NCBI GenBank assembly: GCA_038230835.1 | Contig: JBBRMM010000024.1 | Coordinates: 1 to 48,929, forward strand | Reading direction: 5' to 3' | DNA from: DASUHT01 sp038230835 | GTDB lineage: Bacteria; Actinomycetota; Thermoleophilia; Gaiellales; JAICJC01 | DNA: 48,929 nucleotides | In this document: positions 17,064 to 25,315 of the stretch, piece after piece | Layout of the letters: every line of letters starts with the position of its first letter | Numbering within the stretch: the first letter of the stretch is position 1 | Made by a program: the position numbers and the translations under genes | The notes under the pieces: generated by a model | Told to the model about the DNA's origin: nothing | The model's input: the letters and a program-made list of their open reading frames with translations, nothing else | The model's database searches: none

Positions 17064-17699
17064 TCAGTCGGCGGCCGGAGCCTCCGGATCGCCGTTCTCG
17101 TCGGCGAGGATCCGGTACAGCTTGCGCCGCGCCTCGCGCAGCACCTCTCGCGCCCGGGCGAGCTGATCGGCGTCACCGCCGTGGACGACCTGGCGGGTCG
17201 CCCCCATCACCCCGAACACCAGGTCACGCATCTCGCGCAGTGAGTCGTCGCCCTCGTCGCCCACGGTCTCCCATGGAGCGCGCCCCCCGAGCTCAGCCGC
17301 GGCCTCGCGGCCGGTATCGGTGAGCTGGAACAACCGCCTGCCCCCGTCAACCTCCTCGCCACGCACCAGCGCCTCGTCCTGCAGCAGCTGGAGCGTCGGG
17401 TAGATCGACCCCGGGCTCGGCCGCCAGGCCCCACCCGAGCGCTCGGTCAGCTCGCTCATGATCTGGTAGCCGTGCATCGGTTGCTCGGCCAGCAACGTCA
17501 GGATCGCCGAGCGGATGTCACCGCGGCCGGCGCGCGGGCCGCGGCCGAAGAACCCGGGCCCGCCGAAGCCGGCTCCGAACGCGTGCCCCCGGTGCCGGCC
17601 CCCGCCCGAGCGATGTCCGGTCATCAGGTCGCAGCGCTCGATCAGTACTCGCAACGGAATACGGCCGGAGCGGCCGCCAAATACCGCGTGCGCAGTCAT
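17064..17699 (-). CDS. PadR-family transcriptional repressor
   Basis: A 211-residue regulator. A Gly/Arg/His-rich low-complexity N-terminal part (about 60 residues) leads into the PadR winged-helix domain: DIRSAILTLLAEQPMHGYQ, then PSPGSIYPTLQLLQDE and DGGRRLFQLTDTGREAAAE. The C-terminal helix ARAREVLREARRKLYRIL is the likely dimerisation helix. ATG 17699 is chosen for its Shine-Dalgarno (GAGG, 7 bases upstream); an internal ATG at 17624 is an alternative that would skip part of the Gly-rich tail. A palindrome upstream (17734-17743) suggests autoregulation. PadR proteins usually control a nearby transporter or efflux gene; none is obvious here. Confidence 0.88.
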   Translation of the reverse strand: MTAHAVFGGRSGRIPLRVLIERCDLMTGHRSGGGRHRGHAFGAGFGGPGFFGRGPRAGRGDIRSAILTLLAEQPMHGYQIMSELTERSGGAWRPSPGSIYPTLQLLQDEALVRGEEVDGGRRLFQLTDTGREAAAELGGRAPWETVGDEGDDSLREMRDLVFGVMGATRQVVHGGDADQLARAREVLREARRKLYRILADENGDPEAPAAD

Positions 17700-17733
17700 T
17701 TTGAAACCTCGTTTCGTCGTTTGCGATGCGTTA

Positions 17734-17743
17734 CGATATATCG
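17734..17743. promoter_or_regulatory. Palindromic operator candidate upstream of PadR and the divergent cNMP gene
   Basis: CGATATATCG is a perfect palindrome in an AT-rich patch between two divergent genes. PadR proteins commonly bind AT-rich palindromes of this kind near their own promoter. The placement, 35 bases from the PadR start, fits repression. Confidence 0.5.
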
Positions 17744-17809
17744 AGATAGGTTGAAAGTCAAATCCTGCGAGTGGTGCTAGAGTCGGTTCGGGCCGATTGA
17801 GGGGAGAAC

Positions 17810-18304
17810 GTGGCCGAGAAGGCAACGGTGACACTCGTGACCGGACGCGCCGACCCGGGCCGCGCACGCCGCGGGTCGGTCGACCGCGCCTGGCTGCCGG
17901 CCCTGCGGCAGGTGCCGGTGCTCTCCGGGCTGACCGACCGCCACCTGCGCAAGGTGGCGGCGCTGGCAACCGTCGCCCGGTTCGACCGCAGCACCACCGT
18001 CGCTCGCCAGGGTGATCGCGGAGACGCGTTCTACGTGATCCTCGACGGACGGGCCAGGGTCACCCGGCGGGGTCGCTCGGCGACCCGCTTGGGCAACGGC
18101 GACCACTTCGGCGAGATGGCCCTGATCGATCGCGGCATGCGCTCGGCGACCGTGGTCGCCGAGACCGACCTGACCGCGCTGCGGATCGGCCACGCCGCGT
18201 TTCTGAAGCTGATCCGCAACGAGCCTGGGATCGCGCTCCTGCTGCTTCAGAGCCTGTCCGGCCGGGTACGGGAGCTCGAGAAGGCGCTCAACGACTCGAT
18301 CTGA
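17810..18304 (+). CDS. Cyclic-nucleotide-binding domain protein (CRP-like sensor only)
   Basis: A 164-residue protein made of a single cNMP-binding beta-roll: PVLSGLTDRHLRKVA at the start of the domain, then ARQGDRGDAFYVILDGRARV, the phosphate-binding cassette GDHFGEMALIDRGMRSATVVA, and a C-terminal helix ending VRELEKALND. No helix-turn-helix or effector domain follows. Such lone sensors act through partner proteins. The GTG start has GGGGAGA immediately upstream. It is divergent from the PadR gene and converges on the LysR gene with no gap. Confidence 0.88.
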   Translation: MAEKATVTLVTGRADPGRARRGSVDRAWLPALRQVPVLSGLTDRHLRKVAALATVARFDRSTTVARQGDRGDAFYVILDGRARVTRRGRSATRLGNGDHFGEMALIDRGMRSATVVAETDLTALRIGHAAFLKLIRNEPGIALLLLQSLSGRVRELEKALNDSI

Positions 18305-19186
18305 TCACGCCGGTGCCCCGACTGCAGCCCGGGCGGCGTCGGAGTGCAGGAAGGCGACCAGCCTGAGCACCGCCGGCCGCGGGGCGGGTGTGCGGGGCAG
18401 CAGCACGTGAAAACTGCGCCGGATCGGGGTGCCCGGAGCGGACACCCGCACCAGCCGGCCCAGCTCCAGCTCGGCCGCAACCGCATGCGCAGAGATCAGC
18501 GTCACGCCCAGCCCGATCCGGGCGGCCTGCAGCACCGCCCCGTTGGAGCCCATCGTGAGCTGCTCCCGTGGGACGATCCCGTGCTCGGTCAGGTACGCCT
18601 CGAGCGTCGCCCGGGTGCCTGATCCCTCCTCGCGCAGGAGCCAGGTCGCCGTACCGAGGTCGGCAGGCGCCTCGCGCGCGACGACGATCAGGTCGTTGTC
18701 CAGGAATGGGCGGCCGATGAGATCGCGCTCCAGCGGGCGCCCACCGATACCGATATCCGCGCGGCGGGCGTCCAGTCGCTCGACCACGTCGCGCCGGTTT
18801 CCGATCTCGAGCAGCACCTCGGTCGCCGGCTCGAGGGCCCGATAGGCCTGGATCAGCGCCGGCATCAGGAACTCCCCGGCGGTGTTGACCGCGATCAGGC
18901 GCACCCGAGCCACCTGTGGGCGGGCGGCTTCGGCGGCCGCCTGGCGGCCCTGTTCGAGCGCACCCAACACCTGCTGGGCGTACGGCACGAATGCCTCCCC
19001 TGCCGGGGTCAGCCGCACGCCGCGGCCGTCCCGCTCGAGCAGCGGCGCGCCCAGCTCGCGGGCCAGCCCGGCCACCGCAGCCGAGACCGACGGCTGCGTC
19101 ACATACAGCCGTTCCGACGCGCGCTGGACGCTCCCCTCATGAGCGATGGCGACCAGCGCGCGCAGCTGAGTGATGGTGACAGACAT
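18305..19186 (-). CDS. LysR-family transcriptional regulator
   Basis: A 293-residue regulator. The N-terminal winged helix reads TITQLRALVAIAHEGSVQRA, then YVTQPSVSAAVAGL and GAPLLERDGRGVRLTPAG. A type 2 periplasmic-binding-like effector domain follows from residue 90. It is transcribed away from the aminotransferase-malyl-CoA lyase-CoA-transferase operon across 69 bases, the standard arrangement for a LysR activator of its neighbours. Effector specificity of the CbbR/CysB group is possible, with glyoxylate or an acyl-CoA as plausible signals. A GATAAT box lies 5 bases upstream of its ATG. Confidence 0.92.
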   Translation of the reverse strand: MSVTITQLRALVAIAHEGSVQRASERLYVTQPSVSAAVAGLARELGAPLLERDGRGVRLTPAGEAFVPYAQQVLGALEQGRQAAAEAARPQVARVRLIAVNTAGEFLMPALIQAYRALEPATEVLLEIGNRRDVVERLDARRADIGIGGRPLERDLIGRPFLDNDLIVVAREAPADLGTATWLLREEGSGTRATLEAYLTEHGIVPREQLTMGSNGAVLQAARIGLGVTLISAHAVAAELELGRLVRVSAPGTPIRRSFHVLLPRTPAPRPAVLRLVAFLHSDAARAAVGAPA

Positions 19187-19255
19187 AGGTGATTATCGAT
19201 GATTCTATGTGATTTTCAATGGTAAACGACTCTGGATTCAGGTACAACCTCCGGC
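19187..19255. promoter_or_regulatory. Divergent LysR-type control region
   Basis: The 69-base gap is AT-rich compared with its surroundings. It holds a GATAAT-like -10 for the LysR gene (19197-19192, minus strand) and TACAAC at 19243-19248 followed by 7 bases and the aminotransferase ATG. Several GAT/ATC repeats between 19191 and 19220 could be LysR half-sites. Confidence 0.45.
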
Positions 19256-20407
19256 ATGCCCGACCACACTCGTTCGCTCACACCACCGGCCCGGCTGCTG
19301 TGCGGGCCGGGCCCGTCGAACGTGCATCCGCGCGTGCTCGACGCCATGCAGAAGCCGATGCTCGGCCACCTCGATCCAGCGTTTCACGAGATCCTCCACG
19401 AGATCGTCGACCTCCTGCAACAGGTCTACCGGCGTCCGGACGGTCTCTCGATCGCAATTTCGGCCAGCGGCACATCCGGTATGGAGGCCGGGATCGCCGC
19501 CCTGGTGCAGCCGGGCGACACCGTGATCGTGGCGGTCGCCGGCTTCTTCGCCGCCCGGATCGCGGAGATGGCGCGCCGGTACGGCGCCAACGTGATCGAG
19601 GTCAGGGCGGCGCTGGGCGAAGCCGTGCCGAACCAGCGGATCATCGACGAGCTCGCCGGCAACCCCAACACACGGCTGGTCGCCGTGGTGCACGCGGAGA
19701 CCTCGACCGGCGTCCGCCACCCGGTCGCCGAGCTCGGCGACGCTATGCGCGGATCGGACGCACTGCTCCTGGCCGACTGCGTCACCTCGCTGGGCGGAAT
19801 CGAGCTCGAGCCCGCGCTGTGGGGCATCGACTACTGCTACTCGTGCACCCAGAAGTGCCTGGGCGCGCCTCCCGGCATCTCACCGGTCTCGCTGTCGGAG
19901 CGCGCGCTCGAGGTGATCTCGCAGCGCACCGCACCGATGCCGTTCTCGTTCGACTTCGAGCTGCTGCGCGCCTACTGGATCGACCGTCCCGCCGCGTACC
20001 ACCACACGGTGCCGATCCTGCAGTACTACGCCCTGCACGAGGCGCTGCGGCTCGCGCTCGAAGAGGGCCTCGAGGCGCGCCACGCCCGTCACGCCCAGGC
20101 CGGCGAGCACCTGCAGGCAGGCCTGCGCGAACGTGGCTTCGAGCTGCTGGCCGATCCCGCCGTGCAGCTCCCCCAGCTGTCGGCCGTGCGGGTGCCCGAG
20201 GGCGTTGACGGAAAAGCCGTCCAGGCGCAGCTGCTGGCCGAGCACGGGATCGAGGTGGGCGGTGGCCTCGGACCGAGTGCGCCGCCCATCTGGCGGGTCG
20301 GGATGATGGGCACGAACGCCACCGTCGAGACCGCCGAGCGGCTGCTCGAGGTGTTCGATGCCGTGGTCGAACGGCCGCGCGAAGCTGCCACCGCGGGGGC
20401 TCGCTGA
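19256..20407 (+). CDS. Class V aminotransferase, alanine/serine-glyoxylate type
   Basis: A 383-residue PLP enzyme of the alanine--glyoxylate/serine--glyoxylate aminotransferase group. It opens with LLCGPGPSNVHPRVLDAM, has the PLP phosphate site in SGTSGMEA, the cofactor Asp in LLADCVTSLGG and the Schiff-base Lys200 in SCTQKCLGAPPG. The C-terminal substrate Arg lies in IWRVGMMG. It would transaminate glyoxylate to glycine, which matches the malyl-CoA lyase encoded just downstream that produces glyoxylate. Ureidoglycine--glyoxylate transaminase (PucG) is an alternative but no purine-catabolism genes are nearby. It overlaps the next gene (TGATG). Confidence 0.9.
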   Translation: MPDHTRSLTPPARLLCGPGPSNVHPRVLDAMQKPMLGHLDPAFHEILHEIVDLLQQVYRRPDGLSIAISASGTSGMEAGIAALVQPGDTVIVAVAGFFAARIAEMARRYGANVIEVRAALGEAVPNQRIIDELAGNPNTRLVAVVHAETSTGVRHPVAELGDAMRGSDALLLADCVTSLGGIELEPALWGIDYCYSCTQKCLGAPPGISPVSLSERALEVISQRTAPMPFSFDFELLRAYWIDRPAAYHHTVPILQYYALHEALRLALEEGLEARHARHAQAGEHLQAGLRERGFELLADPAVQLPQLSAVRVPEGVDGKAVQAQLLAEHGIEVGGGLGPSAPPIWRVGMMGTNATVETAERLLEVFDAVVERPREAATAGAR

Positions 20408-21369
20408 TGGCCGTTCACCATCGCCTGCACCGCAGCGAGCTGGCGGTTCCGGGATCCAGCACGCGCATGCTCGAGAAGGCCCCCCACGCGGGCGCCGACG
20501 TGGTCGTCCTCGATCTCGAGGACGCCGTCGCTCCGGATGACAAGGTGGAGGCGCGGGCCAACGTGATCGACGCGCTGAACGAGCTCGACTGGTCGGCCTG
20601 CTCGGTCTCCGTACGCATCAACGGGCTGGACACGCACTACTGCTACGCCGACATCGTGGAGGTGGTCGAGCAGGCCGGCGACCACCTGGACACGATCCTG
20701 ATCCCCAAGGTGGGCACGCCCGCCGACGTGCTGTTCGTGGCCACGCTGCTCAGCCAGATCGAGGCCGCCCGCGGCCTACCCCAGATCAACCTGCACATCC
20801 TGATCGAAACGGCGCTCGGGATGGCGAATGTGGAGGCGATCGCGCAGACCTGTCCCGAGCGGCTGGAGGCGATGGTGTTCGGGGTGGCCGACTACGCCGC
20901 CTCGACGCAGGCCCGCACCACCAACATCGGCGGCGCCAACCCGGACTATGCGGTGCTGACCGACGCAGACCCGAGCGGAGCACGCACCCGGCACTGGGGG
21001 GATCAGTGGCACTTCGCACTGTCCCGCATGGTGGTCGCCTGCCGAGCGTACGGTCTGCGGCCGATCGACGGCCCATTCGGGGATTTCTCCGATCCGGACG
21101 GCTACACCGCCGCGGCCCGCCGCGCCGCGCAGTTGGGGTGCGAGGGCAAGTGGGCGATCCACCCGTCGCAGGTGCCGCTGGCGAACGCCGCGTTCACGCC
21201 GGACGAGGCCGAGATCACCCGCGCCCGGCGGATCCTCGAGGCGATGGAGCAGGCCGCCGCCGAGGGCAAGGGCGCGGTCTCGCTTGACGGCCGACTGATC
21301 GATGCGGCCTCGATCAAGATGGCCGGGAATCTGGTCGCCAAGTCCGAGCAGATGGGCGTGCCGGCGTGA
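20407..21369 (+). CDS. mcl: L-malyl-CoA/beta-methylmalyl-CoA lyase (HpcH/CitE family)
   Basis: A 320-residue CitE-like lyase that splits malyl-CoA into acetyl-CoA and glyoxylate (or beta-methylmalyl-CoA into propionyl-CoA and glyoxylate). Segments RSELAVPGSS, VVLDLEDAVAPDDK, VSVRINGLDTHY, LIETALGMANVEAIA, FGVADYAAS, RTTNIGG, HWGDQWHFA and RPIDGPFGDFSDPDG agree with the malyl-CoA lyases of Chloroflexus and Rhodobacter as I remember them, more closely than with citrate lyase beta subunits. The catalytic Asp, Glu and metal ligands lie in these motifs. It is translationally coupled to the glyoxylate aminotransferase upstream and to a CoA-transferase downstream (GTGA). Confidence 0.88.
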   Translation: MAVHHRLHRSELAVPGSSTRMLEKAPHAGADVVVLDLEDAVAPDDKVEARANVIDALNELDWSACSVSVRINGLDTHYCYADIVEVVEQAGDHLDTILIPKVGTPADVLFVATLLSQIEAARGLPQINLHILIETALGMANVEAIAQTCPERLEAMVFGVADYAASTQARTTNIGGANPDYAVLTDADPSGARTRHWGDQWHFALSRMVVACRAYGLRPIDGPFGDFSDPDGYTAAARRAAQLGCEGKWAIHPSQVPLANAAFTPDEAEITRARRILEAMEQAAAEGKGAVSLDGRLIDAASIKMAGNLVAKSEQMGVPA

Positions 21370-22586
21370 GCGGTGCGCTCGAGGGCCTGGTCGTACTCGA
21401 CCTGGCAACCATCTTCGCGGGACCAAGCGCGTGCCGTCACCTGGCCGACTTCGGCGCGGACGTGATCAAGGTCGAGCGGCCGGGCGTGCCGGACGGCGCC
21501 CGGCACCTGGGTGAGTGCGACGGCGAGGATTCGTTCTACTGGCGGATCGCGGGGCGCAACAAGCGCCCGATCGAGATCGACCTGAAGACCGCCGGCGGCC
21601 GCGACGTGCTGCTGTCGCTGGTGGCACGGGCCGACGTGCTGGTCGAGAACTTCCGCCCCGGGACACTCGAGCGGCTGGGTCTCGACCCCGAGTCGGTGCT
21701 CCTGGAATTGAACCCCGGGCTGGTGGTGCTGCGGGTGACCGGATACGGGCAGACCGGGCCGTATGCAAATCGGGCCGGCTTCGGCACGATGGCGGAGGCG
21801 ATGTCCACCCTCGCGTACACCACCGGGCAGCCGGATGGCCCGCCGACGTTGCCGCCGATCGCGCTGGCAGACGAGGTGACGGGACTCCAGGGCGCGTTTG
21901 CCGTTCTGGCGGCGATCCGCCACCGCGACCTGACCGGCGAAGGGCAGGTGATCGACCTGGCCCTGCTCGACTCGCTGGTGGACATCGTCGGCCCCGGTCC
22001 GGCCATCCACCACCGCACCGGGCACGTGGACGGACGCTACGGCTCGCGACTGGTGTTCTCGGCGCCGCGCAACATCTACGCCTGCGCCGACGGCCACATC
22101 GTGCTCTCCGGCTCGGCGAACGAGGCCGCCCTGCGCGTGTTCGACGCCATCGGCCGGCCCGAGCTGCGCACCGACCCACGCTTCACGACCGGCGCCGCGC
22201 GGCTGCGAAACGTCGACGAGCTCGACCGGATGATCGAGGCCTGGACGAGCGTGCGCTCGATGGATGCGTGCATCGCCGCATTCAGCCAGGCCGGAGCAGC
22301 CTGCGGCCCGGTGTACTCGGTGGCCGAGCTGGTGCGTGACGAGCACGTCGCCGCCCGCGAGTCGTTCATCGAGGTAGACAGCCCCGACGGCGACGGCCCC
22401 GTGCTCCAGCTTGCGCCGGCGCCGCGCATGTCACGCACGCCCGGCGAGGTCCGCCATGCGGGGCTGGCCGCGGGCTCGTGCACCGACGAGGTGCTGGCCG
22501 AGCTCGGCTACGGCTGCGAGGAGATCGACGCGCTTCGCGCGAGCGGTGCCGTCGGCACGCCGCGAGCGGCGCCGGCCGCCGTCTGA
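21366..22586 (+). CDS. Family III (CaiB/BaiF) CoA-transferase
   Basis: A 406-residue CoA-transferase. Family features are VVLDLATIFAGPSACRHLADFGADVIKVE at the N-terminus, NKRPIEIDLK, VLVENFRPGTLERLG, TGYGQTGPY and the catalytic Asp in ALADEVTG. Its place after malyl-CoA lyase suggests a succinyl-CoA:malate CoA-transferase role, charging malate for cleavage; mesaconate or another dicarboxylate is equally possible. GTG 21366 overlaps the stop of the lyase. It converges with the ornithine-cyclodeaminase-like gene, 18 bases between stops. Confidence 0.88.
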   Translation: MSGALEGLVVLDLATIFAGPSACRHLADFGADVIKVERPGVPDGARHLGECDGEDSFYWRIAGRNKRPIEIDLKTAGGRDVLLSLVARADVLVENFRPGTLERLGLDPESVLLELNPGLVVLRVTGYGQTGPYANRAGFGTMAEAMSTLAYTTGQPDGPPTLPPIALADEVTGLQGAFAVLAAIRHRDLTGEGQVIDLALLDSLVDIVGPGPAIHHRTGHVDGRYGSRLVFSAPRNIYACADGHIVLSGSANEAALRVFDAIGRPELRTDPRFTTGAARLRNVDELDRMIEAWTSVRSMDACIAAFSQAGAACGPVYSVAELVRDEHVAARESFIEVDSPDGDGPVLQLAPAPRMSRTPGEVRHAGLAAGSCTDEVLAELGYGCEEIDALRASGAVGTPRAAPAAV

Positions 22587-22604
22587 GGCGGAGGATCAGG
22601 ATCG

Positions 22605-23546
22605 TCAGGGTGGCGACATCCGGGCTGCAGCCAGGACCGCCACGACCAGATCCTCCCACGCGAGGCCGACCGACTTGAACACCGTCACGTCCCGCTCGTC
22701 GCGGCGCACGCCGGCGCCGCGAACCAGCTCCCCGATGTCGGCACAGATCGCCTCGGCTGTGAAGCTGCCCTCGGCGATCGGGATGATCAGGTCGCCTGCC
22801 TCCTCGAGTGCGGCCAGTCGATCCTCGACCACCACCCTGCCGGCGGCGACCGTCCGTGAGTCGATCTCGCGGGTCTGCGGCTGGAACGAGCCGACCGCGT
22901 TGATGTGGGCACCGGCCGAGAGCAGTTCGCCGTCGAAGAGCGGCTCGGCCGCCGTCGTGCAGGTGCACACGATGTCGGCCCCGCGCACGGCACCGGAATC
23001 CCCGGCGTGGGCGTCGATCCCCGCCGACACCAGGTCACGCACCATCGAGTCGGCCGCCGGCGGCGTGCGCCCGACCACGGTCACGCGGGCGATCGGGCGC
23101 ACCGCCCGCATCGACTCGACGTGAGCCCGAGCCTGCACCCCGGCGCCGAACACCACCAACTGGGACGCGCCCGGGCGGGACAGGTGGCGCGTCGCCAGCC
23201 CGGACACGGCCGCGGTGCGGATCCGGGTCAGCTCGCCGCCGTGAATCAGTGCACGCGGGGTGAGCGTGTCGGCGTCGAACAGCGCATACACGGCCTGCAC
23301 GAACGGCAGACCGCGCTCGGGGTTGTGTGGCTGCACGCCGACCAGCTTCACCCCCGCGCCGGCTGCACCCGCGGCCGGCATCACAAGCAGCTGTCCGTCA
23401 CCCACCGCCAGCGAGCTTCGAGGTGGCCCCGAGCCCGGGTCACCGCCGCGAAGCGACGCCTCCAAGGCGTCCACCACGTCCACCATCGGCAGCAGTTGAC
23501 GCAGCCGGGCAGCGCCGATCCAGACCGGATCGGCGGGCTCAGACAA
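22605..23546 (-). CDS. Ornithine cyclodeaminase/mu-crystallin family protein
   Basis: A 313-residue NAD(P)-dependent enzyme. HGGELTRIRTAAVSGLATRHL and the Rossmann motif VVFGAGVQARAHVESM are diagnostic, and VGSFQPQTREID is the usual active-site end. Family members deaminate ornithine to proline, reduce cyclic imines such as pyrroline-2-carboxylate, or act as alanine dehydrogenase. The proposed start is TTG 23546, which overlaps the stop of the upstream oxidoreductase; no ATG or GTG gives a full N-terminus. Next to an FAD amine oxidase, imine reduction is an attractive role. Confidence 0.85.
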   Translation of the reverse strand: MSEPADPVWIGAARLRQLLPMVDVVDALEASLRGGDPGSGPPRSSLAVGDGQLLVMPAAGAAGAGVKLVGVQPHNPERGLPFVQAVYALFDADTLTPRALIHGGELTRIRTAAVSGLATRHLSRPGASQLVVFGAGVQARAHVESMRAVRPIARVTVVGRTPPAADSMVRDLVSAGIDAHAGDSGAVRGADIVCTCTTAAEPLFDGELLSAGAHINAVGSFQPQTREIDSRTVAAGRVVVEDRLAALEEAGDLIIPIAEGSFTAEAICADIGELVRGAGVRRDERDVTVFKSVGLAWEDLVVAVLAAARMSPP

Positions 23547-24693
23547 CGTTGAACTCCGGCTTGAAGGCCTCGGCCGCGAACCGCTCGGCCGACATCGGCG
23601 CCACGTCCACGAACGGCTCACGGCCGAGGTACAGGTCTCGTACGATCTCGCCGACCGCCGGGCCCTGCAGGAACCCGTGGCCCGAAAAGCCGGTCGCGTA
23701 GAGGAACCGCGAGACCGCCGCGGCCTCGCCGATGATCGCATTGTGATCCGGCGACACCTCGTACAGCCCCGCCCAGCCGCCGCCGATCGGCGCCTCCGCG
23801 ATGGCCGGGGCACGCCGCTGCACCACCTCCATCAGCCCCGGGATCCACTCGTCCGTGCTGGACACGTCGAACCCCGGCCGCTCGTTCGGATCGGCCATGC
23901 CCATCAGCAGGCCCGGCCCCTCGCGGTGGAAGTAGAACCCGGTGGAGAAATCGATCGTCATCGGGATCCGCTCCGGCAACCCGGTCATCGGTGCTGTGAA
24001 GAGCACCTGGCGGCGAAGCGGCGTCACCGGCAGCGAAACGCCGACCAGCGCCCCCACCGCCGCCGACCAGGCGCCGGCGGCACAGATCACGCATCCCGTC
24101 TCGACGCGGCCACCGACGGTGACCGCGGCCACGATCTCCCCACCCCTCCGCTCGATGCCGACCAGCTCGCAGCCGGTCTGGATGTGCGCCCCGAGTGCGC
24201 GGGCGGCGGTCGCATAGCCGAGCACGACCGACTCCGGCGTGGCGTGCCCGTCGTCCGGCGAGAAGGCCGCCGCCAGCACGTCGTCCACCTGGATCAGCGG
24301 CGACAGCCGCTGCGCCTCGGCGGGCGAGATCATCCGGCTGGGCACCCCCAGCCGGTTCTGCAGCTCCACGCTGCGCTCGAACGCCGCAATCTCGTGCGGC
24401 TGGGTGAGCAGGAACAGGTAGCCGACCCGGCGCAGGTCGATGTCGGCGCCCGGCCGGCGCGCGAAGTCGGCAAAGGCCTCCAGGCTGCGCTGCCCGATGC
24501 GGATGTTCAGCTCGTCCGAGAACTGGGCACGCACCCCGCCCGCCGCGCGGCTGGTCGAGCCGCCCGCCAGGTCGCCGCGCTCGATCACCAGCACCTCGTG
24601 CACGCCGGCCTCGGCGAGGTGGAACGCGACGCTCGCACCCATCACCCCACCGCCCACGATCACCACCTCGGCCCGCTCCGGAAGACCCGTCAA
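23539..24693 (-). CDS. FAD-dependent amino acid/amine oxidoreductase (DAO family)
   Basis: A 384-residue flavoenzyme with the dinucleotide motif VVIVGGGVMGASVAFHLAEAG at its N-terminus, GGSTSRAAGGVRAQF where the flavin docks, and the C-terminal GLYEVSPDHNAIIG followed by GFSGHGFLQGPAVG. It resembles the sarcosine oxidase beta subunit/glycine oxidase/D-amino-acid dehydrogenase group, which oxidise N-methyl or cyclic amino acids. TTG 24693 overlaps the TGA of the livF fragment (TTGA). The pair with the ornithine cyclodeaminase-like gene and a branched-chain-type importer relic suggests a catabolic operon for an imino or N-methyl amino acid. Confidence 0.87.
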   Translation of the reverse strand: MTGLPERAEVVIVGGGVMGASVAFHLAEAGVHEVLVIERGDLAGGSTSRAAGGVRAQFSDELNIRIGQRSLEAFADFARRPGADIDLRRVGYLFLLTQPHEIAAFERSVELQNRLGVPSRMISPAEAQRLSPLIQVDDVLAAAFSPDDGHATPESVVLGYATAARALGAHIQTGCELVGIERRGGEIVAAVTVGGRVETGCVICAAGAWSAAVGALVGVSLPVTPLRRQVLFTAPMTGLPERIPMTIDFSTGFYFHREGPGLLMGMADPNERPGFDVSSTDEWIPGLMEVVQRRAPAIAEAPIGGGWAGLYEVSPDHNAIIGEAAAVSRFLYATGFSGHGFLQGPAVGEIVRDLYLGREPFVDVAPMSAERFAAEAFKPEFNVV

Positions 24694-25140
24694 CGGGCGG
24701 CTCCGAGCATGCCCAGGTACAGCTCGATCACCTTCGGGTCGTGCAGCAGGTCGCGGCCGGAGCCGGTGTGCGCGTTCTTGCCCTGGTCGAGCACGTACCC
24801 ACGATCGCAGATCTCGAGGCAGCGACGCGCGTTCTGCTCGACGATCACGATCGCCACGCCGGCGTCGCGGATGTCGCGCACCCGGCCGAACGCCTCGTCC
24901 TGAAACTTCGGCGAGAGCCCTGCCGACGGCTCGTCGAGTAGCAGCACGCGCGGCTCCATCATCAGCGCACGGGCCATCGCCACCATCTGCCGCTCGCCGC
25001 CCGAAAGCGAGCCGGCCCGCTGCCGGCGCCGCTCCGCAACCAGCGGGAACAGCTCAGCCACCGCGGCGAACCGAGCGCGAGCGGCCGCCGGTCGCAGAAA
25101 CATGCCCATCCGCAGATTGTCCTCGACCGACAGCGCGCAA
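24690..25140 (-). pseudogene. livF: Truncated livF: branched-chain amino acid ABC ATPase lacking its N-terminus
   Basis: The frame encodes the C-terminal two-thirds of a LivF-type ATPase, from ALSVEDNLRMGMF through the signature LSGGERQM, Walker B VLLLDEPSAGLSP, switch His-position residue in IVEQNA and the end VIELYLGMLG. The first 85-90 residues with Walker A and the Q-loop are missing; at about 25140 homology stops abruptly and the sequence becomes the opposite-strand livK fragment. No start codon with a ribosome binding site is evident. It cannot bind ATP normally and is judged broken. Its stop overlaps the FAD oxidase start, so it was probably first in that operon. Confidence 0.8.
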
Positions 25141-25311
25141 TGCAAGACGTTGCTCGACGCGGGTACCGACATCAACTACGACGGTGCGGCCGGCCCGCTC
25201 GACTTCTCGTCGGCCGGAGAGCCGTCGGTCGGCACGTACGACGTCTGGCACTTCGACTCCAAGGGTGCGGTGGTGACCGACAAACAGACGGTCATCACTC
25301 CCAGCAGCTAG
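25141..25311 (+). pseudogene. livK: livK C-terminal fragment (branched-chain amino acid binding protein)
   Basis: The plus strand encodes CKTLLDAGTDINYDG, then AGPLDFSSAGEPSVGTYD and VWHFDSKGAVVT, ending in a TAG stop. This is the C-terminal strand and tail of a type 1 periplasmic binding protein of the LivJ/LivK kind found in Actinobacteria. About 350 N-terminal residues, including the signal peptide, are absent. The fragment begins exactly where the opposite-strand livF fragment ends, so both genes lost their 5' parts at the same point. A strong hairpin follows the stop. Confidence 0.8.
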
Positions 25312-25315
25312 CCGA

